Positions 34,691 through 41,735 of a stretch of DNA of 46,792 nt are shown here, one piece after another. Every line of letters begins with the position of its first letter. The first letter of the stretch is position 1. The notes beneath the pieces are model-generated. The model made no database searches, was not told the DNA's origin, and worked only from the letters and a program-made list of their open reading frames with translations. Made by a program: the position numbers and the translations under genes. The stretch spans positions 1 through 46,792 of the forward strand of contig JAOUKM010000010.1 in the NCBI GenBank assembly GCA_029882535.1. The letters run 5' to 3'. The stretch is from Candidatus Bathyarchaeota archaeon (lineage in GTDB: Archaea > Thermoproteota > Bathyarchaeia > Bathyarchaeales > SOJC01).

Positions 34691-34760
34691 GTTAAGGTTT
34701 CTAATTTATAATTTCTAATTTCTCAATTTGTTTAGAAATAGAAACTTAGAAACCCTAACT
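34691..34760. repeat. TAGAAA inverted repeat, copy 3 (best copy, divergent promoter region)
   Basis: Arms of about 28 bp are nearly exact inverted repeats: left GTTAAGGTTTCTAATTTATA (then ATTTCTAA) against right TTAGAAATAGAAACTTAGAA (then ACCCTAAC). The loop is about 14 bp. It lies between the TFS-like gene (leftward) and the gene at 34836 (rightward). The left arm holds the TATA box of the leftward gene. Confidence 0.65.
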
Positions 34761-34835
34761 GCTCACGCTACGTGCAAGTTAATCAGAGATTCATAAAACA
34801 TATCTTGATCAGAATCTAACTTTCATCGATTAAAC

Positions 34836-35267
34836 ATGTTCTCCAATAAGAAGGAAAAACCAGAAACATATCCACAAGGCAGTAATGCAAAGCTATCATT
34901 GTCTGAAATCAAGACAATCTTGAGAACTGTACGTCGCGATAAGGCCTTTTACTTCTACGAAGGAATAGGAAAGCCCACTGAACAAGTGGCCACAAGCCTA
35001 ATTGATTTCCGCGATAAAGTAAACACTGTCCCGTCCGCATCACTAGTCTTTCATCTGAGGCGAAAAGATTTTGGGAATTGGATTAGAGATGTCATAAGAG
35101 ATTCTGCTCTAGCGAGAAGAATTGGCAACATCAACCCTAACACTTTCGATTTGAAAATGAAACTACATGCAACAGTCAACATACGAATCAAAGAACTAAA
35201 AGAGATGCTACCAACGCCAACGGTCATTTCTGAAGATTTTTCTATCGCTCACACTACTCCGCTATAG
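34836..35267 (+). CDS. DUF5752-like protein
   Basis: The 143-residue protein has a variable N-terminus, then RDKAFYFYEGIGKPTEQVAT and SLVFHLRRKDFGNWIRDVI. These resemble the DUF5752 domain (AFYFY, then FHLxxxDFxxWI, then LAxRI), best known as a C-terminal unit of trehalose/sucrose-type glycosyl enzymes. Here it stands alone. A function in regulation by binding is inference. ATG 34836 has a TATA-like ACATATCTTG about 35 bp upstream, so a nearly leaderless message is likely. Confidence 0.6.
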   Translation: MFSNKKEKPETYPQGSNAKLSLSEIKTILRTVRRDKAFYFYEGIGKPTEQVATSLIDFRDKVNTVPSASLVFHLRRKDFGNWIRDVIRDSALARRIGNINPNTFDLKMKLHATVNIRIKELKEMLPTPTVISEDFSIAHTTPL

Positions 35268-35361
35268 ATCCTTACGCGAAAAAAAGTTCTAACTTTGCTA
35301 ACACGGTTGAAATGCTAAAGCAAATATATAGCGACTTTGATTTGAAGTTTAGTGCCTCTTG

Positions 35362-36165
35362 ATGCTTATCAGTGAGATAACATGCAAGTCTCTACTTAAT
35401 CGAAGTCGTTTGGCAGACTACTGTATTAATCCATATGTTGGTTGTGGTCACGGTTGCAAATATTGCTATGCAGAATCATATACTCGACGTTTTACAAGGC
35501 ATAAGGAACTATGGGGACAATTCGTAGATGTTAAGGTTAATGCCCTACAAGTCTTAGAGAAAGCGATTCCAAGACATCCAAAAGGTCGAGTATTCTTAAG
35601 CTCCCTTACAGACGCCTACCAACCATTAGAGAGCAAGTATGGAATCACTAGGGAAATTCTGAAGATTCTTCTAGATTATCAGTTTCCAATTTCAATCCAA
35701 ACGAAATCTTCTCTAGTGCTCAGAGACTTGGATTTGCTTTCAAAGTTTGACAGTTGCGAAGTAGGTTTCACCATCACTAGTCTTGATGAAAGCGTTAGGA
35801 AGATATTCGAACCTCACTCTTCGCCTGCTTCTGAGAGACTAGATGCAATAAAGAAGCTGAAGAAAAAAGGAATTATCACATATGTTTTCTTCGGACCGAT
35901 ACTGCCTCTTCTATCCGATAGAAACCTAGAAGAATACTTTCAAACTCTCGCAGAGCTGAAGGTTGACTATGTGTACGTCGACAAGCTAAACCTTAAGCCA
36001 GGTCTTTGGAATGTGCTTGAAGAAACTGTGAAGATGAAATACCCTCAACTAGTGAGTGAATGGCAGACTGTTCTACGCTCGAAAAATGACTACTATGTGA
36101 GAGTTCGATCGATTATTCAAGACATTTGCCTCGAAAAGAAGTTGGAATGCGAAATGTGTTTTTAG
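35362..36165 (+). CDS. Radical SAM protein, spore-photoproduct-lyase-like
   Basis: The product (267 residues from ATG 35362) begins with NPYVGCGHGCKYCYAE, the CxxxCxxC binding the SAM-reducing [4Fe-4S] cluster. A partial TIM barrel follows: GRVFLSSLTDAYQP, PISIQTKSSLVLRDLDLL, then FTITSLDES with the SAM-contact region. This is the SplB-like/DUF1848-type group (Rv2578c-like), not the true lyase. The C-terminal CLEKKLECEMCF has three cysteines that may bind a second cluster. The substrate is unknown. Confidence 0.78.
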   Translation: MLISEITCKSLLNRSRLADYCINPYVGCGHGCKYCYAESYTRRFTRHKELWGQFVDVKVNALQVLEKAIPRHPKGRVFLSSLTDAYQPLESKYGITREILKILLDYQFPISIQTKSSLVLRDLDLLSKFDSCEVGFTITSLDESVRKIFEPHSSPASERLDAIKKLKKKGIITYVFFGPILPLLSDRNLEEYFQTLAELKVDYVYVDKLNLKPGLWNVLEETVKMKYPQLVSEWQTVLRSKNDYYVRVRSIIQDICLEKKLECEMCF

Positions 36166-36207
36166 ATGAAATGCTTTAACAGATTATTGCGGTGCAGTAA
36201 GATTTTT

Positions 36208-36233
36208 GGTTTAGCCTCTCTTAAGTCTCTTTG
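36208..36233 (-). repeat. Short dispersed repeat, family 2, copy upstream of the PK-like gene
   Basis: The minus strand reads AAAGAGACTTAAGAGAGGCT then AAACC, matching the family core AGAGACT..AGRGAGGCT. It lies 73 bp before the chosen start at 36306. Confidence 0.35.
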
Positions 36234-36305
36234 TTTAAAGGGATTTCAATCGCAGGTATTAAATACCAATTCTGTAAGGATTTTATTGCTGGTGAAAGAT
36301 TTTTG

Positions 36306-36887
36306 GTGAAAAGGGAAGTTCACTATTTTGAAGAGTCTGGAGCTCAGAATACCGATCTGACAATAGAAGCAGCTAAAAATGCTGCCATGAGTCTGGGCTT
36401 GAAATACTTAGTTGTTGCATCTGCGACTGGATTGACTGGCGTGAAGACAACAGAGGCATTAAAGGATACAGGCGTGAAGGTTGTCGTAGTAACCGAATAT
36501 GCAGGAATGGCGGAATTCACGGAAGCTAACAGAAAGAAGCTTGAAGAGATGAACGCGAAGATCGTTACAAGCACACACTCTTTCTTATCCCCTGCCGAAT
36601 CTATATCTCAGCTCCACACAGGCTACTGCAGTGAGAACACGATAATTAAGGATGTCCTGAGAAGATTCTCGCAGGGTATGAAAGTCACTGCCGAGATAGT
36701 GATGATGGCGACTGATGTCGGTGCAGTACCTCCTGGTGAGGATGTAGTCTCCATTGCTGGGACAGGAAAGGGAGCAGATACTTCAGTAATTGTAAAATCG
36801 TGCCATTCAAATGACTTCTTCCATAGAGAGAAAGGAATAGAATTTAGAGAAATCATCGCTATGCCGAGGAAAAAGAAATTCTGGTAA
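36306..36887 (+). CDS. Pyruvate-kinase C-terminal-domain-like protein
   Basis: GTG 36306 is preferred because GGTGAA lies about 10 nt upstream; the frame is open from TTG 36231. The 193 residues contain TDLTIEAAKNAAMSLGLKYL, VVASATGLTGVKTTEAL and VVVVTEYAGM, an alpha/beta layout typical of the stand-alone pyruvate kinase alpha/beta domain family. A later part has EIVMMATDVGAVPPGEDVV and IAGTGKGADTSVIVK. Such proteins lack the pyruvate kinase catalytic barrel and probably bind an effector. The C-terminus is basic (PRKKKFW). The precise role is unknown. Confidence 0.72.
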   Translation: MKREVHYFEESGAQNTDLTIEAAKNAAMSLGLKYLVVASATGLTGVKTTEALKDTGVKVVVVTEYAGMAEFTEANRKKLEEMNAKIVTSTHSFLSPAESISQLHTGYCSENTIIKDVLRRFSQGMKVTAEIVMMATDVGAVPPGEDVVSIAGTGKGADTSVIVKSCHSNDFFHREKGIEFREIIAMPRKKKFW

Positions 36888-36936
36888 ACTAAATTCTGAG
36901 CACGCAACTCCTATTTTTTATATATTTTTTCCTTGA

Positions 36937-36994
36937 TTTTCTAATTTGTGATTTCTAACTTTTTGATTGGTTTAGAAATGGAAACTTAGAAACC
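36937..36994. repeat. TAGAAA inverted repeat, copy 4 (TATA word degraded)
   Basis: Left arm TTTTCTAATTTGTGATTTCT and right arm TTAGAAATGGAAACTTAGAA pair as inverted repeats across a 12-bp loop. TATA in the left arm is replaced by TGTG/CACA. No leftward gene begins here, so this copy is an orphan without a promoter job. Confidence 0.55.
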
Positions 36995-37345
36995 TTTGAC
37001 TTGTTGTTGAGCAAGTCTTTGAAGAGTTTAATTCTAAAAAGTAGAGAAGGGTTCTAAATTGCTCTTAGACGCTGAAAACGCCCGTATTGCATTAGCGCTT
37101 CAGCCTTTTTTGCTTTATATTCACTTTGCATGATTTTTCACCTCGAATAAACCGTTACGATGAAGTTACTTTAAATAGCGACGCACATGTTGAAGACACT
37201 TGAAGAAAACTCAAATTGCAGTCACAATTTGTTACTAGAGCAAAATCTCTATGTTCATTGCTACTCATATCGAGTCAAGTACATTGGTTTACTTGTGTCT
37301 TCAAGGTTGTGTGCGACTTTGAGGTGCGCGCCAGAATATTTCCTT
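36995..37345. other. Spacer with only a 25-codon leftward mini-ORF
   Basis: A leftward ORF from ATG 37131 to TAG 37054 encodes about 25 residues (MQSEYKAKKAEALMQYGRF onwards) and has GAGGTGA 7 nt upstream. This could be a true microprotein or the truncated start of a lost gene. The rightward frame at 37187-37438 is unconvincing. Otherwise nothing was seen. Confidence 0.35.
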
Positions 37346-38509
37346 TTACATTTTCAAAACTTGAGTAATAACAAGAGCAATAATGTAGAAAACTATTGCC
37401 ATTGGGAAAATTATCCAAATCTCAAGGAAATTGATTAATACACCTAATATTATTGGCATAACTATCCCTATAATGCTCATAGGAATAAACTGCAGGCTGT
37501 AAGCAGTTCCTCTTGATTTCGGCGGTATGATTTTTGCGACCAACGAAGTTGTGATTGGCATAGTCATAATATTGAAGAATCCATAAGCAAGGTAGAATAC
37601 TACAGTTTGGATTGTTGAAGTTGAGACAAACATACAGAACAAAGCGATAGTCACCGTTGAAACAATCAATGTAAGGGATCTTCTCCATCCTAACTTATCC
37701 CCTGCATAACCTCCTATAATGACACTTGTCAAACCAATTAGGGGACTTAAACCGAAAATGATGCTTGCCAGACTAGCATCTAGCCCTTTACTTCCAGTGA
37801 GATAGGTTGTTAGATATGTTGAAATTGTTCCATCCGCAGCACTTCTGAAAAGCATTAGTAGAAGAAAAGACAAGAAAGTGACAGACAGAACATCCTTTAA
37901 CGGTGTAGTCAGACCTTTTCCTTTTCTCTCATCATGCTCCACAAGAGAAGGCTTATTCACATTCACGAAAAAGGCTGTAACTGCAAAAACCGATATTGGC
38001 ACAACCCAAATTAAATAAACGTATCTCCAATCAAACCAACTTAGAATAAGTCCTAATGTAATAGGCCCGAGAGAAATTCCAAAAGTACCGCTTGCACCGT
38101 GAAAACCTAACCCCCTACTTAAGAAATCTGAAGATGAAATGCTGCTGGTCGCACTCAAAGCTGGCGGATGATAAAAGGTTGATGCCAGAGCAGTTAAGGA
38201 AAAACATAGAACGATAATCTCCACCGTAGGAAATAACATTATCAAAGAAGCAGCAAGCACTTCCAGAAATAGACTGAACGATATAAGCTTCGTGTGACTC
38301 AAGCGATCAGCAAGCAAACCACTCGGAACTGAAAAAATTAGTGAGAAGGCTCGAGGGAGAGATACAATAATGCTTGCAATGACAATAGATAACCTATATT
38401 CACTAATTAGAATAGGTAAAAGAGCAAGGGGGAGATTTGTGTAGACATGAAGCAAAGTGTGAGAACCACATAAAAAAAGCAATCTAAGCTTAAAATCCCC
38501 CTTTACCAC
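37346..38509 (-). CDS. Major facilitator superfamily transporter
   Basis: GTG 38509 is preferred: CTGGTGGA lies before it, and a TATA word (TTTATATT, about 38553-38560) lies only just upstream of the longer TTG start at 38551. The product of about 387 residues has twelve TM helices. The MFS signature between TM2 and TM3 is GLLADRLSHTKL, and a central cytoplasmic loop (about NKPSLVEHDERKGKG) divides the halves. Substrate is unknown; drug or sugar efflux is possible. The protein ends in a hydrophobic helix. It is leftward, with the pseudogene of a nitroreductase upstream. Confidence 0.85.
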   Translation of the reverse strand: MVKGDFKLRLLFLCGSHTLLHVYTNLPLALLPILISEYRLSIVIASIIVSLPRAFSLIFSVPSGLLADRLSHTKLISFSLFLEVLAASLIMLFPTVEIIVLCFSLTALASTFYHPPALSATSSISSSDFLSRGLGFHGASGTFGISLGPITLGLILSWFDWRYVYLIWVVPISVFAVTAFFVNVNKPSLVEHDERKGKGLTTPLKDVLSVTFLSFLLLMLFRSAADGTISTYLTTYLTGSKGLDASLASIIFGLSPLIGLTSVIIGGYAGDKLGWRRSLTLIVSTVTIALFCMFVSTSTIQTVVFYLAYGFFNIMTMPITTSLVAKIIPPKSRGTAYSLQFIPMSIIGIVMPIILGVLINFLEIWIIFPMAIVFYIIALVITQVLKM

Positions 38510-38594
38510 AAGTCCACCAGATGCAGATATGGAGTCTGATCTATCCCACAATATAAACTCTTTAGCACAATAACGCGTGCGCTTGAAACACTAC

Positions 38595-38610
38595 ATTCAA
38601 GTCTCTCTGT
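38595..38610 (-). repeat. Short dispersed repeat, family 2, partial copy
   Basis: The minus strand reads ACAGAGAGACTTGAAT, matching only the AGAGAGACT half of the family. It lies 85 bp upstream of the MFS start at 38509. Confidence 0.25.
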
Positions 38611-38670
38611 AATGATGGTTTGAATATACTAGAAGGTCGTATGAGCTTAACTAGGTTGCATGTAGCCATA

Positions 38671-38697
38671 AACTTTCTAAGTTTATAATTTTCTAAC
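38671..38697. repeat. TAGAAA repeat, half copy
   Basis: AACTTTCTAAGTTTATAATT (then TTCTAAC) equals the left arm of the TAGAAA repeat, including the TATA word on the minus strand. No good right arm follows. It lies about 160-190 bp upstream of the MFS gene. Confidence 0.45.
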
Positions 38698-38727
38698 AGC
38701 ATGCATGCATATCGTTTAGTATCTTTT

Positions 38728-39188
38728 CTAGAGCTTATTGAAGCTTGTTATCTTCTCAAGAGGCTTCCTTCTTTTTTGGTGGTGTTTCTCACTGGGATAT
38801 CCAAAATAAACAAGCGCTACGACTCTCCAATTGTCAGAAATGTTTAACAGTCGTTTGACCTTGTCTTCGTTGAAGCTTCCTATCCAACATGATCCGACTC
38901 CCATAACCCAAGCAGTAATGACCATGTTCTGTAATGCAATTGAAGTCCCAATAATAGACCATTTTCTATTAAGAAACCTCATATTTGCACATCCGACGAC
39001 GGTAATTGGTGAATCTTTGATATGCTTGGTGAAGAGTCGTTTGGGTAACTCTTTTTTGATCTCATATTCGGTTAAAACGATGAAGTGCAATGGTTTCTAT
39101 TCATTGCTGATGGAGCTTGTTTCTCCGCTTCAAGAATCTTATATAATACATCCTTAGGAATTTCCTTCCGCTCATAATGTCTGACGCT
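38728..39188 (-). pseudogene. Nitroreductase, frameshifted and without its start
   Basis: The main frame (39090 to 38728) encodes 120 residues of a nitroreductase: FIVLTEYEIKKELP, then a PITVVGCANM strand, GTSIALQNMVITAWVMGVGSC (helix with the family G/C) and VALVYFGYPSE. The N-terminal part is in another frame: SVRHYERKEIPKDVLYKILE and EKQAPSAMNRN (39188 to about 39090). The frame shift is near 39085. A stop precedes SVRHY where the start and first helix should be, so the beginning is lost too. The FMN-binding SxR and APSAxN elements are thus out of frame with the rest. It is probably inactive. Confidence 0.7.
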
Positions 39189-39365
39189 TCAGCAGCTAAG
39201 AACAACATCAACTAAGGATGTTGAATGTGCACTGGCATCTGCCATAGGAACTTGGTCATCATTGTAGCTATCCTTTGAGGAGAGAAGGGAGAAGAAGTTT
39301 TTCCAAACAAATGTTCCTCCATCATTCCGCACGCGTGATATTTACAAGTCATTTTAAGGTCGATT

Positions 39366-39563
39366 TCAAATACCTTCTGGACCTTCGAATGGTCTTTTGG
39401 GCATTGGGCGACGTCTTATAGGATTCAACGGTTCAAACGGATCAAAAGGATAAAGTGGTTCTAAAGGCTGATCTGATAAGCGCAGGAGAACGTATGTCAC
39501 AGGCCTTTGATCATTGCCATTTCTGTTTTTTTGAAAGGAGAAAGGAGAAGAGTTCTTTTTCAA
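39366..39563 (-). CDS. Small proline-rich protein, unknown function
   Basis: The 65-residue ORF starts at TTG with GGAGG 9 nt upstream (39573-39577), and a TATA-like run lies near 39600. The N-terminus is polar (KKNSSPFSFQKNRNGND), and the second half is rich in Pro in the pattern PLEPLYPFDPFEPLNP, then RRRPMPKRPFEG. A diverged duplicate of its first 75 bp of leader and coding sequence lies at about 39230-39320, before the nitroreductase remnant. Start signals support it, but codon composition is odd, so it is uncertain. Confidence 0.4.
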   Translation of the reverse strand: MKKNSSPFSFQKNRNGNDQRPVTYVLLRLSDQPLEPLYPFDPFEPLNPIRRRPMPKRPFEGPEGI

Positions 39564-39586
39564 AACAAGTTTCCTCCATTGTGCCT

Positions 39587-39620
39587 ATGACATGCGTCAT
39601 AATAATATGACATGTGTCAT
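39587..39620. promoter_or_regulatory. Twin 14-bp palindromes ATGACATGYGTCAT (probable operator)
   Basis: ATGACATGCGTCAT (39587-39600) and ATGACATGTGTCAT (39607-39620) are two copies of an ATGAC-N4-GTCAT palindrome, 20 bp centre to centre, about two turns of B-DNA. A rightward TATA (CTTATATAC, 39622-39630) and a leftward TATA-like ATATTATTAT (between the palindromes) touch or overlap them. A bound dimer pair would block both promoters. The regulator is not identified. Confidence 0.6.
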
Positions 39621-39736
39621 GCTTATATACTTTTTGCACCTAGATTAGCACTAAGATAGATCTTTGCAAAAATAACACTTACGGAAGAAAACTTTATACT
39701 CGTAGTCTCTTAAAGTTGGAAAAGTGAAAGGTGAAC

Positions 39737-40203
39737 ATGTTGTCTAAAGTCATCATTGTTTATGAGTCGAAGTATGGTAACACTAAACTTGTGGCGAAAA
39801 CAATCATAGAAGGAATGAGAGAAGTTGAAGGAACAGAAGTTGTCCTCAGTAAACTCAAAGAAGTTGATCTTGAGAAAATCCCTGATTATAATGCGATTTT
39901 GATTGGATCTCCGAATCATTGGGGCGGACCAACCAGAGGCATCAAAAAGTTCATCGACAAACTCGGCAAGCTTTCTTTAAAGGGAACGATGTTTGCTGTT
40001 TTTGACACACACATATCAAAGGAGATTTTGAAAAAGCTGTGAAGAAGATGGAGAAGAGAATAAAAGAAAAAATTCCAGAATCTAAATTGTTGATTTCTGG
40101 GCTGTCAATAAAGGTTCAGGGAATGAAGGGTCCGATTCTAGAGGAAGAGTTTCCCAAATGTAAAGAGTTTGGAAAAAGCGTAGCGGTTAAGTTGAGGATT
40201 TGA
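39737..40203 (+). pseudogene. Flavodoxin, one-base frameshift
   Basis: The first frame (39737 to 40042) gives a flavodoxin opening: KVIIVYESKYGNTKLVAKTI, with the T/SxTGxT-like phosphate loop, and IPDYNAILIGSPNHWGGPTR. After HISK the frame runs into a stop (KEILKKL). Reading one base over restores GDFEKAVKKMEKRIKEKI and further family-like sequence to TGA 40201-40203. The break is near 40018. The second half includes the PILEEEFPKCKEFGKSVA helix. A sequencing error, a recent mutation or, less likely, recoding could explain it. TATA box ACTTTATACT at about 39690 and AAAGGTG give normal start signals. Confidence 0.7.
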
Positions 40204-40249
40204 CAAAACATTTAAGATGTTTGTTGATTTTGTTGAGGTGGATGTGTAT

Positions 40250-40322
40250 GCCTCGGTAGCTCAGTGGCTAGAGCAACAGCCTTGTAAGCTGTAGGTCGCG
40301 GGTTCAATTCCCGCTCGGGGCT
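40250..40322 (+). tRNA. tRNA-Thr (anticodon UGU), intronless
   Basis: The 73-nt gene folds with acceptor GCCUCGG/UCGGGGC (two G-U pairs), D arm GCUC/GAGC, anticodon stem ACAGC/GCUGU and loop CUUGUAA. The T arm is GCGGG-UUCAAUU-CCCGC and the discriminator is U. Anticodon UGU reads ACA and ACG. CCA is not encoded. It follows the frameshifted flavodoxin by 46 bp. Confidence 0.92.
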
Positions 40323-40418
40323 TCCTTATGGTTTTCTGTTGGTTTGTGTGTGTTTGGTGCTTTGACTAGACTGCCCTATTAGGCGGCAAATAGGCTGGCA
40401 TTTGAAGAAAAGGGGGAG

Positions 40419-40580
40419 TTAGGGTTTGGTTTCTTTTTCGAAGAGGAGGTAGTGGTTGACTAGGGTTGGGGTTCCTTGGGCTTGGTAAGTGTGGAGGTGC
40501 CAGCCTTGTTTTTGGTACTCTTGGATTGCTTTGGCGATTTTTTTGTGGTGCCCGACTTGGATGCATATGTATTCTTTCAT
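40419..40580 (-). CDS. Small DUF4177-like protein
   Basis: The 53-residue ORF starts at ATG 40580 with AGGTGAG about 8 nt upstream. It reads MKEYICIQVGHHKKIAKAIQ, then YQKQGWHLHTYQAQGTP and VNHYLLFEKE. The beta-alpha-beta pattern with a central GWxLHTYQ fits a DUF4177-like fold. The clear ribosome binding site and protein-like composition support it despite the small size. The role is unknown. Confidence 0.6.
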   Translation of the reverse strand: MKEYICIQVGHHKKIAKAIQEYQKQGWHLHTYQAQGTPTLVNHYLLFEKETKP

Positions 40581-40681
40581 TCTAGCTCACCTGTGAAGTC
40601 TTGAGGTAGGTTGGTTTCTTAAGGTTTTGTTCGGTGTTTATTGGCTGTAATCATTATAGAAAAGGGGTGTGTTTGTGTGGG

Positions 40682-40840
40682 TTATTTGCTCCATGTTTGG
40701 TTTGAGAACTCTATTGCGTCTAGGACTTTTTGTTTGAAGCCGTTGTTTTTGCATCCAAATGTGTACATTACTAAGCTTTCGTAGGCGAAGAAGTGCATGC
40801 TTTTTCCGGGGTAGACTATTTTCGGCTTAGCAATCTCCAC
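40682..40840 (-). CDS. Small ORF of 52 codons downstream of the methyltransferase, unknown
   Basis: GTG 40840 lies 24 bp after the ICMT-like stop, on the same strand. The product contains AKPKIVYPGKSMHFFAYES and CKNNGFKQKVLDAIEFS, plausible protein sequence with one hydrophobic patch. There is no strong ribosome binding site. It could be a small real gene translated with the methyltransferase, or a leftover 3' part of another gene. Confidence 0.4.
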   Translation of the reverse strand: MEIAKPKIVYPGKSMHFFAYESLVMYTFGCKNNGFKQKVLDAIEFSNQTWSK

Positions 40841-40864
40841 ATCTGTATTTTTGATAAGTTCTTT

Positions 40865-41503
40865 TTATTGACTTCTTAATCTTGGTATTAACATTGGCAC
40901 CTTTTTCTTATAATCTTCATATTCTTTGCCAAATTCTTTAATCAGCTCTTCCTCTTCCTTCCTTGATATGAGGAAAACAAGCACAATCATCAAGGGGGTA
41001 GAGAGTAAAGAATACCATGCGGATAATAGAAACGAGATTCCCACATGTGCAAGTAATCCGCCAAGGTATTGTGGATGTCTAACAATAGAATAGCTCCCTC
41101 TGGTGACAATTTTCTCTGTTCTATGCGTTTCTGCTGCCTTTAGGGTTGTCTCTTTTACGCCGTTGATTGCAAGCCAAGCACCGGCTATAAGGAATGATAT
41201 GCAGATTGTCAGGTGGAGCAGAGGAATTGGGAAATTGACAACTGGAAGTAGGACTGATAAATTCTGAAGAATTGGAATAGTAAATCTGTGCTGAGGTGAA
41301 CCCCAGATTCCCATCCAAAAGAAAAAGAAACCCCATCCTGAAATGAGCCCATAAATCTCACCAATTTTAGTTCCTTTCCCCTTTCCATATCTTTCTTGAA
41401 GTTTTAGATGCTCAACCGACAAAAAATGAAGTGGTATTGTTGCAATCGCGCCTAATATGGAAATGAGAAACCATATACACATTTTACCACTTTTGAGTTC
41501 CAA
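40865..41503 (-). CDS. Isoprenylcysteine carboxyl methyltransferase-like membrane protein
   Basis: The 212-residue membrane protein has five or so TM helices (about 10-30, 55-75, 85-115, 150-175 region). The C-terminal half bears the ICMT/PEMT signature: RGSYSIVRHPQYLGGLL (RHPxY), then EEEELIKEFGKEYEDYKKK and VPMLIPR. These bind SAM and the acceptor. Archaeal members methylate unknown lipid or protein targets, so the substrate is not known. Confidence 0.78.
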   Translation of the reverse strand: MELKSGKMCIWFLISILGAIATIPLHFLSVEHLKLQERYGKGKGTKIGEIYGLISGWGFFFFWMGIWGSPQHRFTIPILQNLSVLLPVVNFPIPLLHLTICISFLIAGAWLAINGVKETTLKAAETHRTEKIVTRGSYSIVRHPQYLGGLLAHVGISFLLSAWYSLLSTPLMIVLVFLISRKEEEELIKEFGKEYEDYKKKVPMLIPRLRSQ

Positions 41504-41735
41504 TACTTGGATTATTTACTGATGTTTCTTCTCGATGCTAATTAGTTCTTTTGGTTCTCCTATAACTTTTCTGCGCGTGTTTATTTATTTTAAGGCTTTC
41601 TCTTTTCTCTGGCGGCGCGTGACTATATGTTAGATGCAGGAAACGAGAGTTGCGAAAAGCTTGTTCTCAGCTTTCTTAAGGTGTTCTTGAAATGTTGTTC
41701 TTGGTACTCGCTTTTTGGCAGCGATTGACTGAACA

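Noticed and set aside
35362-36165. A true spore photoproduct lyase
   Set aside because: Only the CxxxCxxC core and partial barrel fit. SplB-specific parts are not seen and archaea form no spores.
37187-37438. An 83-codon rightward ORF before the MFS gene end
   Set aside because: No ribosome binding site or recognised domain, and its end overlaps the opposite-strand 3' end of the MFS gene.
31171-38697. The repeats as a CRISPR array
   Set aside because: Copies are hundreds to thousands of bases apart, vary in length, and have genes between them. No regular spacing and no cas gene are present.
40366-40566. A 66-codon leftward ORF rich in Pro and Arg
   Set aside because: It is the other-frame shadow of the 53-residue gene at 40419-40580, which has the ribosome binding site.
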